Assembly: GCF_004363555.1 (NCBI RefSeq)
Contig: NZ_SNZJ01000003.1
Location: forward strand, 62,001 to 126,000
From: Halomonas ventosae
Lineage (GTDB): Bacteria; Pseudomonadota; Gammaproteobacteria; Pseudomonadales; Halomonadaceae
Reading direction: 5' to 3'
Length of the DNA stretch: 64,000 nt
The notes beneath the pieces are model-generated. The model was not told the DNA's origin and searched no databases. It saw nothing but the letters and a program-made list of their open reading frames with translations. A program made the position numbers and the translations under genes. Positions 10,377 to 19,171 of the stretch are shown piece by piece (position 1 is the stretch's first letter; every line of letters begins with the position of its first letter).

Positions 10377-11693
10377 ATGACCCATAACGACTCGCGCGTG
10401 CTGCGCGCCGAACTGCTGAGCTTCGATGGCGACCCCGGCGAGGACGATATGCCTGCCGAAGGCAGCATTTGCCACCACCCGGATGGTGCCCTGTGGATCG
10501 AGGACGGCCGCATCCGCGCGGTGGACGACTACACCACCCTGGCCCCCGAGCTCCCCGAGGGGATCGAGGTGATCGACCACCGCGGCAAGTTGATCTTGCC
10601 CGGCTTTATCGACAGCCACGTGCACTACGTGCAGCTGGAGATCATGGCCTCCTACGGCCGACAGCTGCTCGACTGGCTGAGCGACTACACCTTCCCCGAG
10701 GAGTGTCGCTTCGCGGCACGCGAGCACGCCGACGCGCTGTCGGAGGCCTTTCTCGACGAGATGCTGAGGGTCGGGACAACCACCGCCCAGGTGTTCTGCT
10801 CGAGCCACCCGGTCTCCGTCGATGCCTTCTTCGCCGCCAGCCGCCGGCGCGGGCTGCGCATGCTGGCCGGCAAGGTGCTGATGGACCGCCATGCCCCGGA
10901 CGCGCTCTGCGACGATACCCTCGGCGGCATCCGCGATACCGAGCGGCTGATCGGCGACTGGCACGGCAAGGGGCGGCTGGGCTACAGCCTGACCCCGCGC
11001 TTCGCCCCCACCTCCAGCCGGGACCAGCTGGACGCCACCGGGGGCCTGATGCGCAACGACCCGAGCCTGTGGCTGCAGACCCACCTGGCCGAGAACACCG
11101 GCGAGCTGGACTGGGTGGCGGAACTCTTCCCCGACAGCCGCGACTACCTCGAGGTCTACGAGCAGTCGGGCCTGGTGGGCCCGCGCAGCACCTTCGCCCA
11201 CGGCATCCACCTGGACCAGGAAATGCGCGGCCGGCTCGCCGAGCGGGGGGCGAACCTCGCCTTCTGCCCGAGCTCCAACCTCTTCCTCGGCAGCGGGCTC
11301 TTCGACCGGCTGGCGGCCCGCGAGGTGGGACTCAACATCACCTACGCCAGCGACGTGGGCGGCGGCACCGACCTCTCCGGCCTGGCCACCATCAAGGCCG
11401 CCTACCAGGTGGGCCAGCTACGCGGCCAGCCGCTAACCGCCTGGCAGGGCTTCTACGGGCTGACGCTGGGCAACGCCCGGGCGCTGTCGCTGGACGGCCA
11501 CATCGGCCGCCTCGCCCCGGGCATGGAGGCCGACCTGGTGGTGCTCGACCCGGCCGCCACCCCGCTGCTGGCACGGCGCACGGCCCGCAGCCGTTCGCTT
11601 GCCGAGACACTCTTCGCGCTGATGATGCTGGGCGACGATCGCTGCGTGGCCGAAGCCTGGGCCGGTGGGCGCCCGGTGCACCGCAGGGCATGA
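10377..11693 (+). CDS. guaD: Guanine deaminase
   Basis: 438-residue amidohydrolase-superfamily protein. Metal-site motifs: PGFIDSHVHYVQ, QTHLAENTGEL, FAHGIHL and SDVGGGTDLS. This set, with the AFFAASRRRGLRMLAGK-type stretch, is typical of GuaD. It converts guanine to xanthine, feeding XdhAB. It lies 47 bp after xdhC and is probably in the same operon. The ATG at 10377 is chosen; a 5-codon ATG-to-TGA reading begins 15 bp earlier (10362) and is unlikely to be meaningful. The 176 bp after the stop shows no clear terminator. Confidence 0.93.
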   Translation: MTHNDSRVLRAELLSFDGDPGEDDMPAEGSICHHPDGALWIEDGRIRAVDDYTTLAPELPEGIEVIDHRGKLILPGFIDSHVHYVQLEIMASYGRQLLDWLSDYTFPEECRFAAREHADALSEAFLDEMLRVGTTTAQVFCSSHPVSVDAFFAASRRRGLRMLAGKVLMDRHAPDALCDDTLGGIRDTERLIGDWHGKGRLGYSLTPRFAPTSSRDQLDATGGLMRNDPSLWLQTHLAENTGELDWVAELFPDSRDYLEVYEQSGLVGPRSTFAHGIHLDQEMRGRLAERGANLAFCPSSNLFLGSGLFDRLAAREVGLNITYASDVGGGTDLSGLATIKAAYQVGQLRGQPLTAWQGFYGLTLGNARALSLDGHIGRLAPGMEADLVVLDPAATPLLARRTARSRSLAETLFALMMLGDDRCVAEAWAGGRPVHRRA

Positions 11694-11869
11694 CCCGGAA
11701 AGGGCCGAGGAGCCTGTCGGGCTTGACCAATCGTAGCGAGAGATTCGGGTTTCGAGACAAGTTTTTCGATCTGTGGAGGCGAATAGCGTGCTCTTTAACG
11801 AAACAGATCGAATGAAATTGGCCGAAAAACCGGAGTTCGCAGTAGATTAGCGTTAAGTCCGATAGGCTC

Positions 11870-13558
11870 CTATATGGCCACCCGGGCCCGGTTGCGCCCC
11901 TCGGCCTTGGCCTGGTAGAGCGCCTCGTCGGCCCGCTTCAACAGGCTGTCGAGGTCCTCGCCGGGAACGGCCAGACAGGCCCCCACACTGATGGTGACCG
12001 CTGTGCCCTCCACCTCGATCGAGGCGACCGCCTGGCGCAGGCGCTCGGCCACCCGGGTCAGGGTCGGCTCGTCGCAGGGCGAGAGCAGCACCAGGAACTC
12101 GTCGCCTCCCCAGCGCGAGGCCCGGTCGTAGGGACGCAGCCCATGCCGCAGCGCCTCGGCGACACGCACCAGGGCCTGATCTCCCGCGGCATGACCGAGG
12201 CCATCGTTGAGCTCCTTGAAGCGGTCAAGATCCAGCCAGATCAGCCCGAAGTGACTCCCCTCCCGGGCCGCCCGCAGGATCTGCTCCTCCAGCCATTGCT
12301 GCATGCCGCGACGGTTCATGAGGCCCGTCAGCACATCGCGGATGGCCACCGCCTCGAGCTCCTCGGTGCGCTCGCGGACCCGCTCCTCGAGATCCCGGGT
12401 ATGGCGCTGGATGGCCTCGGCCATGGAATGGAAATGGCGCATCAGCCGGCCCATCTCGCCCCGCCCCCGGGGCAGCTCGGAGGGCGACATGTCCCCCTGC
12501 TTGACCCGCTGCATGGCGGCTTCCAGGGCCGCGATGGGCACCAGCAGCTGGCGGCGCAGCGCCAGGTGGAAGACCAGCAGCGTGACCAGCAGGGTGAGCA
12601 CGAACACCACTGCCACCGGCGTGAAACCGTCCAGCGGCATCAGCACCTCCAGGTCGAGCAGTGTCACCTCGAACCAGCCGAGAGCCGGCAGGAAGGCCAC
12701 GCCGGCCAGGTGACGCTTGCCCTCCACGGTCACGAACTCGGTGCGCACGTTCGGCGACTGGTCCGGGGCCTCGCGCAGCTCGCGCATCATGCCGAACAGC
12801 GCCTCGGCGTCACGGGGCAGGTCCACCAGCAGGTCCAGGGTACGCTTCTGACCCTCCGGCTTGACGAAACTGGCGTAGTCGATGAGGCGACGGTCGCGGT
12901 AGAGCTGGATGGCGCCGTTGTAGTCGACGAACAGGGTGGTGATGCCGGGCTGCTGGATATCCACGACCTCCTGCAGGAAGCCCTCGAGCTCCATGCCGGT
13001 GCCCACCACCCCCAGGATCTCGCCATCGGCGTCCCGCATCAGGACATCGATCCACAGCTTGGTGACGCCGAGCTCCACGTCCGGATTGACGTTGAGGTGG
13101 AAGTCCCGGCCCTCCTCGATCAGCCGAAAGAACCAGGCGTCGGCCGGCCGGTCCACCCTCAGCCGGTAGCGAAGGCGCGCCTCGCCATAGTCGTTGGCGG
13201 CATTGTTGTGGTAGTAGCCACCGCTGTCCCGGAGGGCGACGAAGTAGCTGTTGTCGCTGAAGTTGCGACGAAAACTTTCCATCTCGGCGAAGGCCTGGGC
13301 CTCGAGCGCCGGGTCGTCGGGGTCTCGTGCCCAGCGCTGCAGCACGATGGAGTCGGCCATCTGGCGCGCCAGGGCAATTTCCCGCTCCAGGGGCTGCAGC
13401 AGGCGCCCGCCGTCGTACTGCACCTGGATGGCCGCGACGCGCTCGCCCCACTGCTCGATGATGCCCTCGGTGATGCGGTGGAAGACGGTCCAGGCGGCCG
13501 CCGACGCCAGGAGCACGAGGCAGGCAGCAAGCAGCAGGAAACGGGTCTTAAGGCTCAA
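11870..13558 (-). CDS. Membrane diguanylate cyclase (Cache sensor, HAMP, GGDEF)
   Basis: 562 residues. Order: transmembrane helix about 7-25, periplasmic double-Cache sensor about 30-290, transmembrane helix about 305-325, HAMP and coiled-coil linker about 328-400, GGDEF domain to the end. The active-site motif is intact (RWGGDEF, GGDEF at 484-488) and an inhibitory RxxD site (RPYD, 475-478) sits five residues before it, so product inhibition is expected. It should make c-di-GMP from two GTP in response to a periplasmic ligand; the ligand is not identifiable. The start codon is TTG at 13558, with GGAG eight bases upstream, and puts the membrane helix right at the N-terminus. No adjacent EAL partner. 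Confidence 0.92.
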   Translation of the reverse strand: MSLKTRFLLLAACLVLLASAAAWTVFHRITEGIIEQWGERVAAIQVQYDGGRLLQPLEREIALARQMADSIVLQRWARDPDDPALEAQAFAEMESFRRNFSDNSYFVALRDSGGYYHNNAANDYGEARLRYRLRVDRPADAWFFRLIEEGRDFHLNVNPDVELGVTKLWIDVLMRDADGEILGVVGTGMELEGFLQEVVDIQQPGITTLFVDYNGAIQLYRDRRLIDYASFVKPEGQKRTLDLLVDLPRDAEALFGMMRELREAPDQSPNVRTEFVTVEGKRHLAGVAFLPALGWFEVTLLDLEVLMPLDGFTPVAVVFVLTLLVTLLVFHLALRRQLLVPIAALEAAMQRVKQGDMSPSELPRGRGEMGRLMRHFHSMAEAIQRHTRDLEERVRERTEELEAVAIRDVLTGLMNRRGMQQWLEEQILRAAREGSHFGLIWLDLDRFKELNDGLGHAAGDQALVRVAEALRHGLRPYDRASRWGGDEFLVLLSPCDEPTLTRVAERLRQAVASIEVEGTAVTISVGACLAVPGEDLDSLLKRADEALYQAKAEGRNRARVAI

Positions 13559-13714
13559 GCACGGCTCTCCCCGAACGGCCCCGATGACAGGATGAGAGCC
13601 TCCCTTTTACACGATCTTACAGACCGTTGCACACCGGCCCCTCAACGCAGGGGTGCCCGCACGCCCCTGGGGCATCGCGTGCCGCCCGGCCCAGGGCCAC
13701 TCGCTGGCGGGTGG

Positions 13715-14710
13715 CTAGAGGCATGCCGCCAACTGGCGATGCAGGTCGAGGCGGCGCGTCTCGTCGATGAAGGCGGCCTCGATGGCGGTACCGGCCAGCT
13801 GGATGAAGACCTCCTGCGACCAGCCGAAGGCCTCGGCGCAGGCCTCGAAGTTGGCCAGCATGCCGCCACCGAAATAGGCCGGGTCGTCGGAGTTGAGGGT
13901 CAGGCGCAGGCCGGCATCGAGCAGCTGCGGCAGGGGGTGGTCGGCCATCCGCTCGACGACCCTCAGGCGCACATTGGAGAGCGGACAGACGGTGAGCACC
14001 ACGCCCTCGTCGCGCAGCCTAGCCACCAGTTCGGGGTCCTCCAGGCAGCGCACGCCATGGTCGATGCGACAGACATCCAGCAGGTCCAGGGCCTCGCGGA
14101 TATAGGCGGGCGGCCCCTCCTCGCCGGCGTGGGCCACCCGGGGGATACCGAGCTGTCGCGCCCGTTCGAACACCTCGACGAATTTCGACGGCGGATTGCC
14201 CTGCTCGGCGCTGTCGAGCCCCACGGCGTCGAGCATCTCCCAGTAGGGGGCCGCGCTCTCCATCACCGCCATCGCCTCCTCGGCCGGCCGGTCGCGCAGG
14301 AACGCCATGATCAGTGCCGTCGACATGCCCAGCTCGCGCCGTGCGCGGCGTCGCGCCAGGGAGAGCCCCTCCATCACCACCGGCAGCTCGATGCCGCGCA
14401 CCAGGTGGGCCTGGGGGTCGAAGTGCATCTCGACGTGCACCACCCCCTCGGCGCTGGCCCGGCGAAAGTAGTCCATGGCCAGGTCATGGAAGTCCTCGGC
14501 GGTGCGCAGCACGCTCATGCCCCGGTAGTAGAGGTCGAGAAAGGACTGAAGATCGGAGAAGTCATAGGCCGCCCGGACCTCCTCCACGGAGGCATAGGGC
14601 AGGCTGACGCCGTTGCGCTCGGCCAGGGCAAACATCAGCTCGGGCTCAAGCGAGCCCTCGATGTGCAGGTGGAGTTCGGCCTTGGGCAGGCGCCTGAGGA
14701 AATCACGCAT
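13715..14710 (-). CDS. Adenine/adenosine deaminase (probably adenine deaminase)
   Basis: 331 residues, adenosine-deaminase superfamily. Zinc motif ELHLHIEGSLEPELMFALAE, then VAHAGEEG, IDHGVRC and NSDDPAYFGGG. The HIEGSLEPE and NSDDPAYFGG forms are typical of the Pseudomonas-type proteins shown to be adenine deaminases (PA0148-like) rather than adenosine deaminases; assignment to adenine is inference from this similarity. It makes hypoxanthine, a substrate of the XdhAB encoded nearby. The ATG at 14710 has GAGG six bases upstream; the ATG 12 bp earlier does not. It follows cydC by 30 bp and is probably the last gene of the cyd operon. Confidence 0.85.
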   Translation of the reverse strand: MRDFLRRLPKAELHLHIEGSLEPELMFALAERNGVSLPYASVEEVRAAYDFSDLQSFLDLYYRGMSVLRTAEDFHDLAMDYFRRASAEGVVHVEMHFDPQAHLVRGIELPVVMEGLSLARRRARRELGMSTALIMAFLRDRPAEEAMAVMESAAPYWEMLDAVGLDSAEQGNPPSKFVEVFERARQLGIPRVAHAGEEGPPAYIREALDLLDVCRIDHGVRCLEDPELVARLRDEGVVLTVCPLSNVRLRVVERMADHPLPQLLDAGLRLTLNSDDPAYFGGGMLANFEACAEAFGWSQEVFIQLAGTAIEAAFIDETRRLDLHRQLAACL

Positions 14711-14740
14711 GGCACACCTCATCCGGGGGAGTCGTGGGTC

Positions 14741-16474
14741 TCATCCTGAAACATCCTGACCAGTCGTGCAAAGTCGTCCGTCGCGCAGGGTCAGGCAGCA
14801 GTCGATGCCCGGCGGGTCGACGGCCTCGCCGAGCTGGTGCACCAGGTAGATGACGGTGCGCCCGGCCAGCCAGGCATCGAGGCGGGTGGCGAGTCGTGCC
14901 GCGGTCCCGGCGTCGAGCCCGGCGAAGGGTTCGTCCAGCACCACCAGGTCCGGCTCTCGCAGCAGCAGCCGGGCCAGGGCGACGCGCCGGGCCTGGCCGC
15001 CGGAGAGGCGTCGGCCGCCCTCCCCCACCCGGGTATCGAGGCCCTGCGGCAGGGCCCCGGCCCAGTCGGCGAGTTCCACCATCGCCAACACCCGCCACAG
15101 CCAGGCCTCGCCCGCCCCGGGGTCGCCCAGGCGCAGGTTGGCGGCCAGGGTATCGTCGAACAGGTCCGTCTGCTGGGTCAGCAGGGCCACTCGGGAGCTC
15201 AATGCCCCCGCCGGCCACCCCTCCAGCACCACGCCACCCAGCCGCACCTCGCCCGCCTCGGGGCTGAGCTGTCGCGTCAGCAGCCCGGCCAGGCTGGACT
15301 TGCCGGCCCCCGACGCCCCGCACAGGGCCAGCCGCTCGCCGGGCTTCAGGGCGAGGCCGACCTCGGCCAGGGCCGGCACCAGGGCATCCGCATGGGTCAG
15401 GGTGACATCCGTGAGGGCTACCGACAGCGCCCCCGACGGCAGGCGTGCCGGCGATTCCCCCGTGGCCACGCGACACTGCTGCGCTTCCAGCGCATTGAGC
15501 CGCTCGGCGGCGCCCCGCGTGGCCCCCAGCCAGGTGAAGGCGGCTGGCAGCGGGGCCAGCGCCTCGCTGATGGCCAGCACCGCCAGCGGCATCATCACCG
15601 TCAGCGGCCCGGAGAGCAGCCCGGCGCGCCAGGCCTCGGCCGCGAGCCAGAGGGCCAGGAGCATCGCCAGCCCCACCACCAGCGATGCCAGCGCGTTGCC
15701 CAGCGCCACCCGCTCTCCCAGGCGGCGCTGATCCCGGTAGAGTCGTACCTCGATAGCGGCCAGCCGTGCGCGGTGGTCCGCCAGGCTGCCATAGGCCTCC
15801 AGCTCCGCCAGGCCCTGCACCTGCTCGATGAGTCGCCCCCTGAGCCGCTCCAGGTCGTCGACCTGGCGACGGCTGGCAGCCATGCCCAGGCGGGCCTGGC
15901 CCGCCGTCAGCCAGAGCCAGCCCAGCATCAACAGCGCCCCGGTCGCCGCGCCGACCCGCGGCGACCACAGCGCCAGGAATCCGGCCAGGCCGAGGATCGC
16001 CAGCAGCGCCACCACCGCCGGCGCCAGCAGGCGCAGGTAGAGGCTGTCCAGGGTATCGATATCCGCCGTCAGGCGGTTGAGCCAGTCGCTGGCACGCCGT
16101 CGCGACAGGGCGTGGGCGTCGAGGCCGGAGAGCACGGCGAACAGCCGTGCACGCAGGTCGGCGAGCAGCCGCAGCACGGTATCGTGGTTGTAGAGGCGCT
16201 CCACGTAGCGCGACACCGTGCGGGTCACCGCGAAGAAGCGGATCCCGCCCCCGGGCACATAGACCTCCAGGGTCGCGGCGATGCCCGCCGCCACGAGCAG
16301 GCCGGTCACCGCCGTGGCGGTGATGAACCAGCCCGAGAGGACCAGCAGGCCGATGGCCGAGACCAGGGTCAGCCCCATCAGCAGGGCGCCCAGGATCAGC
16401 CGGCGGCGACGCTGCCCGAGCAGGGCAAGCCGGGGGCGCAGGGCCCGCCAGAGCGAGGCATCAGGCACAGGCAT
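14741..16474 (-). CDS. cydC: CydC, heme/thiol ABC exporter subunit for cytochrome bd assembly
   Basis: 577 residues: six-helix ABC membrane domain followed by an ATPase domain. Walker A is GASGAGKSS, signature LSGGQARRVALARLLL, Walker B LVVLDEPFAGLD. The membrane part contains SGWFITATAVTG, typical of CydC. CydDC forms a heterodimer in the inner membrane needed for assembly of cytochrome bd. A GTG at 16480 overlaps the cydD stop (GTGA), but the ATG at 16474 has GGAGGAG at better spacing, so it is preferred; the difference is two codons. Confidence 0.92.
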   Translation of the reverse strand: MPVPDASLWRALRPRLALLGQRRRRLILGALLMGLTLVSAIGLLVLSGWFITATAVTGLLVAAGIAATLEVYVPGGGIRFFAVTRTVSRYVERLYNHDTVLRLLADLRARLFAVLSGLDAHALSRRRASDWLNRLTADIDTLDSLYLRLLAPAVVALLAILGLAGFLALWSPRVGAATGALLMLGWLWLTAGQARLGMAASRRQVDDLERLRGRLIEQVQGLAELEAYGSLADHRARLAAIEVRLYRDQRRLGERVALGNALASLVVGLAMLLALWLAAEAWRAGLLSGPLTVMMPLAVLAISEALAPLPAAFTWLGATRGAAERLNALEAQQCRVATGESPARLPSGALSVALTDVTLTHADALVPALAEVGLALKPGERLALCGASGAGKSSLAGLLTRQLSPEAGEVRLGGVVLEGWPAGALSSRVALLTQQTDLFDDTLAANLRLGDPGAGEAWLWRVLAMVELADWAGALPQGLDTRVGEGGRRLSGGQARRVALARLLLREPDLVVLDEPFAGLDAGTAARLATRLDAWLAGRTVIYLVHQLGEAVDPPGIDCCLTLRDGRLCTTGQDVSG

Positions 16475-16476
16475 CG

Positions 16477-18162
16477 TCACGCTCCTCCCGGGGGGGTGGC
16501 CTGGGCCTCGAGCGACAGGCGCCGCCTCGCCAGCGCCATCAGGGCGGGATGATGGGTCGCGATGACGAGTGTTCGCCCCTTCTCGGCCAGCCCCTGCAGC
16601 GCCTCGATGAGCTGGCTCTCGGTCTCGGCGTCGAGGCTGGCCGTGGGTTCGTCGAGCAGCACCAGCGACGCCCGGGAGAGGAAGACCCTGGCCAGGGCCA
16701 GCCGCTGCGCCTGGCCCCCGGAGAGACCGACGCCGCGCTCGCCGAGGCGAGTCTCCAGCCCCAGAGGCAGCATTGCCAGCAATTCGCCGAGGCCCGCCCT
16801 GGCCAGCGCCCCGCGCATCTCCGCCTCGCCGGCGTCGGGGGCCGCCAGGCGCAGGTTATCCGCCAGGCTGCCCTGGATCAGCAGCGGGCGCTGGTCCATC
16901 CAGGCCAGGCGGAGCCCCTCGACCCTGCGAACACTGCCGCTGGCGGGCGCGACGAAGCCGGCCAGCAGCTGCAGGAGGCTTGACTTGCCGACGCCCGACG
17001 GCCCGGTGACGGCTACCACGTCGCCCGCGGCCAGCGTCAGGTCGACGGGTCCCAGCACACGGCCTCGCCCGGGATAGTCGACGCTGGCGGCCTCGAGCTC
17101 GACCAGCACATCCCGGGAGGGCACCGGGACGGCCTTGCCCGGCAGGCGCCCGGCATCGGGGGCCTCGTTGAGCAGGGCCACCAGTCCCTCGGCGGCCCCC
17201 AGTGCCGCCGCCCGGTCATGGTAGTGCTGGGAGAGGCTGCGTAGCGGCTGGAAGAATTCCGGTGCCAGCAGCAGCACCAGCAGGCCGCTGAACAGGGTCA
17301 GCTCCTCTGCGGGGCCATACTCGATGTAGCCCAGCAGGCCGAAGCCCACGTAGATCGCCACCACGGCGATCGCCACCGAGGCGAAGAACTCCAGCACCGC
17401 CGAGGAGAGAAACGCCAGGCGCAGGGTACGCATGCTGCGTTGCCGATAGTCATCGGCGGCGGCATGCACCTCGCGGGTGGCCTGGGCCGTTCGGCCGAAC
17501 AGCTGGAGCGTGGTGATGCCCCGCACGCGGTCGATGAAGTGGCCCGAGAGTCGCGCCACGGCGTCGAACTGCTCCCGGTTGAGCCGCTCAGCCCCCATCC
17601 CGACCAGGGCCATGAACAGCGGGATCAGCGGCGCCGAGGCCAGCAGGAAGAGGGCCGCCAGCCAGTCCAGCCATAGCGCCGCCAGCAGGACCGCCAGCGG
17701 CACCAGCACCGCCAGCCAGAGCTGCGGCTGGAACCGGGCGAAGTAGCCGTCCAGGGCCTCCACCTGCTCCACCAGCTGGCTGGCGAGCGACGCGCTGTGC
17801 CGCGAGGTCAGCCTCACGGGTCCCAGTCGCGCCAGGTGATCGAGCAGCGCGCGCCGCGCGCGCTGGCGGATCCGCAGGCTCGCCGCCTGGGCCAGGGTTT
17901 CCTGCAGGTAGAGTGCCAGGGCACGCAGCGCCAGCATGGCGAGCAACCCCGCCAGCAGCGGCACGAGCTCGCCAGGTGACGTCCCGTCGACGACCAGGCG
18001 GCTGATGAACCGGGCCAGCAGCACCAGCTGGGCGATGGTCAGCAGGCCCGCCGCGGTCCCTGCCAGGACGGCGATACGCAGCCGCCGGCGTTCGCCGGCG
18101 GCCAGGTCCTTCAGGTAGCGGCGCGCGGTCAGCTCGCCCGAGGCCGCGTCGTTCGCGCCCAT
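16477..18162 (-). CDS. cydD: CydD, heme/thiol ABC exporter subunit for cytochrome bd assembly
   Basis: 561 residues, ABC membrane domain plus ATPase domain. Walker A is GPSGVGKSSLLQLL, signature GLSGGQAQRLALARVFL, Walker B LVLLDEPTASLD. The PVRLTSRHSASLASQLVEQV stretch and the GYFARFQPQL motif are typical of CydD. Partner of CydC. It starts 4 bp after the cydB stop, so cydB-cydD-cydC are surely co-transcribed. No cydX-like small reading frame fits between cydB and cydD. Confidence 0.92.
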   Translation of the reverse strand: MGANDAASGELTARRYLKDLAAGERRRLRIAVLAGTAAGLLTIAQLVLLARFISRLVVDGTSPGELVPLLAGLLAMLALRALALYLQETLAQAASLRIRQRARRALLDHLARLGPVRLTSRHSASLASQLVEQVEALDGYFARFQPQLWLAVLVPLAVLLAALWLDWLAALFLLASAPLIPLFMALVGMGAERLNREQFDAVARLSGHFIDRVRGITTLQLFGRTAQATREVHAAADDYRQRSMRTLRLAFLSSAVLEFFASVAIAVVAIYVGFGLLGYIEYGPAEELTLFSGLLVLLLAPEFFQPLRSLSQHYHDRAAALGAAEGLVALLNEAPDAGRLPGKAVPVPSRDVLVELEAASVDYPGRGRVLGPVDLTLAAGDVVAVTGPSGVGKSSLLQLLAGFVAPASGSVRRVEGLRLAWMDQRPLLIQGSLADNLRLAAPDAGEAEMRGALARAGLGELLAMLPLGLETRLGERGVGLSGGQAQRLALARVFLSRASLVLLDEPTASLDAETESQLIEALQGLAEKGRTLVIATHHPALMALARRRLSLEAQATPPGGA

Positions 18163-18166
18163 CGGC

Positions 18167-19168
18167 TCAGTGGTACCCCTCGCCGGGGCGCACCTTGCCG
18201 CGGAACACCCAGTAGGTCCAGGCGGTATAGGCCAGCACGATGGGGATCACGAAGAGGACCCCGATCAGCAGGAAGAGCTGGGAGCCCGGATCCGAGGCGG
18301 CATCCCAGATCGTGTAGTCAGGCGGCACGATCACCGGCCACTTGCTCACCACCAGACCCAGGTAGGTGAAGAGGAACAGGCCCAGGGTGGCGATGAAGGG
18401 TTGTCCCTCCCGGCGCTGGCTGACGGCACGCCACAGCAGCGCCGCACAGGCCAGCGCCAGCACCGGGAAGACCCAGATCAGGTGCAGGTGGCCGAACCAG
18501 CGCTCGCGGACCCCGGCATCGACGAACGGGGTCCAGACACTGATGATCGCGAACACCGCCAGTACCGCCAGCAGCAGGCGCGGCGCCAGCCGGTAGGCCC
18601 AGGCCTGGACCGCCCCTTCGGTCTTCATGATCAGCCAGGTGGCGCCGAGCAGGGCATAGCCGGCCATCAGCCCCAGGCCGGTGAGCACGCTGAAGGGCGT
18701 CAGCCAGTCCAGCGGCCCCCCCACGTAGACGAAGTCCTCCACGGCGAAGCCCTGGATATAGGCGCCCACCACCACGCCCTGGGCGAAGGAGGCCACGGCG
18801 GAACCCCAGCAGAAGGCGCGGTTCCACCAGCGACGGTTGCGGTGCGACTTGAAGCGGAACTCGAAGGCGATGCCGCGGAAGATCAGGCCGGCGAGCATCA
18901 GGAAGACCCCGATGTAGAGCGCCGGCAGGAACACCGAGTAGACCAGCGGGAAGGCCCCCAGCAGGCCCGCCCCGCCGAGCACCAGCCAGGTCTCGTTGCC
19001 GTCCCACACCGGCGCCACCGAGTTCATCATGACATCACGCGATTCTTCGTCGGGCGCGAAGGGAAAGAGGATCCCCACGCCCAGGTCGAAGCCGTCCATC
19101 AGCACATACATGATCACCCCGAAGCCGATGATCAGGGCCCAGATCAGGGTCAGGTCGAACGCTTCCAT
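18167..19168 (-). CDS. cydB: Cytochrome bd ubiquinol oxidase subunit II, CIO type
   Basis: 333 residues with about eight membrane helices. The N-terminus (MDGFDLGVGILFPF) and the WDGNETWLVLGG motif are diagnostic of subunit II. The short length and overall pattern fit the cyanide-insensitive CioB group of Pseudomonas relatives better than E. coli CydB (379 residues). Works with CydA to oxidise ubiquinol and reduce O2 in the inner membrane. Ribosome site AGGAG is seven bases before the ATG. It starts 3 bp after the cydA stop. Confidence 0.93.
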   Translation of the reverse strand: MEAFDLTLIWALIIGFGVIMYVLMDGFDLGVGILFPFAPDEESRDVMMNSVAPVWDGNETWLVLGGAGLLGAFPLVYSVFLPALYIGVFLMLAGLIFRGIAFEFRFKSHRNRRWWNRAFCWGSAVASFAQGVVVGAYIQGFAVEDFVYVGGPLDWLTPFSVLTGLGLMAGYALLGATWLIMKTEGAVQAWAYRLAPRLLLAVLAVFAIISVWTPFVDAGVRERWFGHLHLIWVFPVLALACAALLWRAVSQRREGQPFIATLGLFLFTYLGLVVSKWPVIVPPDYTIWDAASDPGSQLFLLIGVLFVIPIVLAYTAWTYWVFRGKVRPGEGYH

Positions 19169-19171
19169 GAT

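Noticed and set aside
10362-10379. Five-codon reading (ATG to TGA) before guaD as a leader peptide
   Set aside because: Too short, no regulatory codons and no attenuator-like stems nearby; it may simply be chance.
12143-14749. 868-codon plus-strand frame across the cyclase and deaminase genes
   Set aside because: Spans two unrelated minus-strand genes, with composition typical of antisense of GC-rich genes and no family resemblance. The same applies to the long antisense frames at 54247-56469 and 57188-59719.
18163-18166. Small cydX/ybgT gene after cydB
   Set aside because: Only 4 bp separate cydB from cydD, so no small gene fits there.
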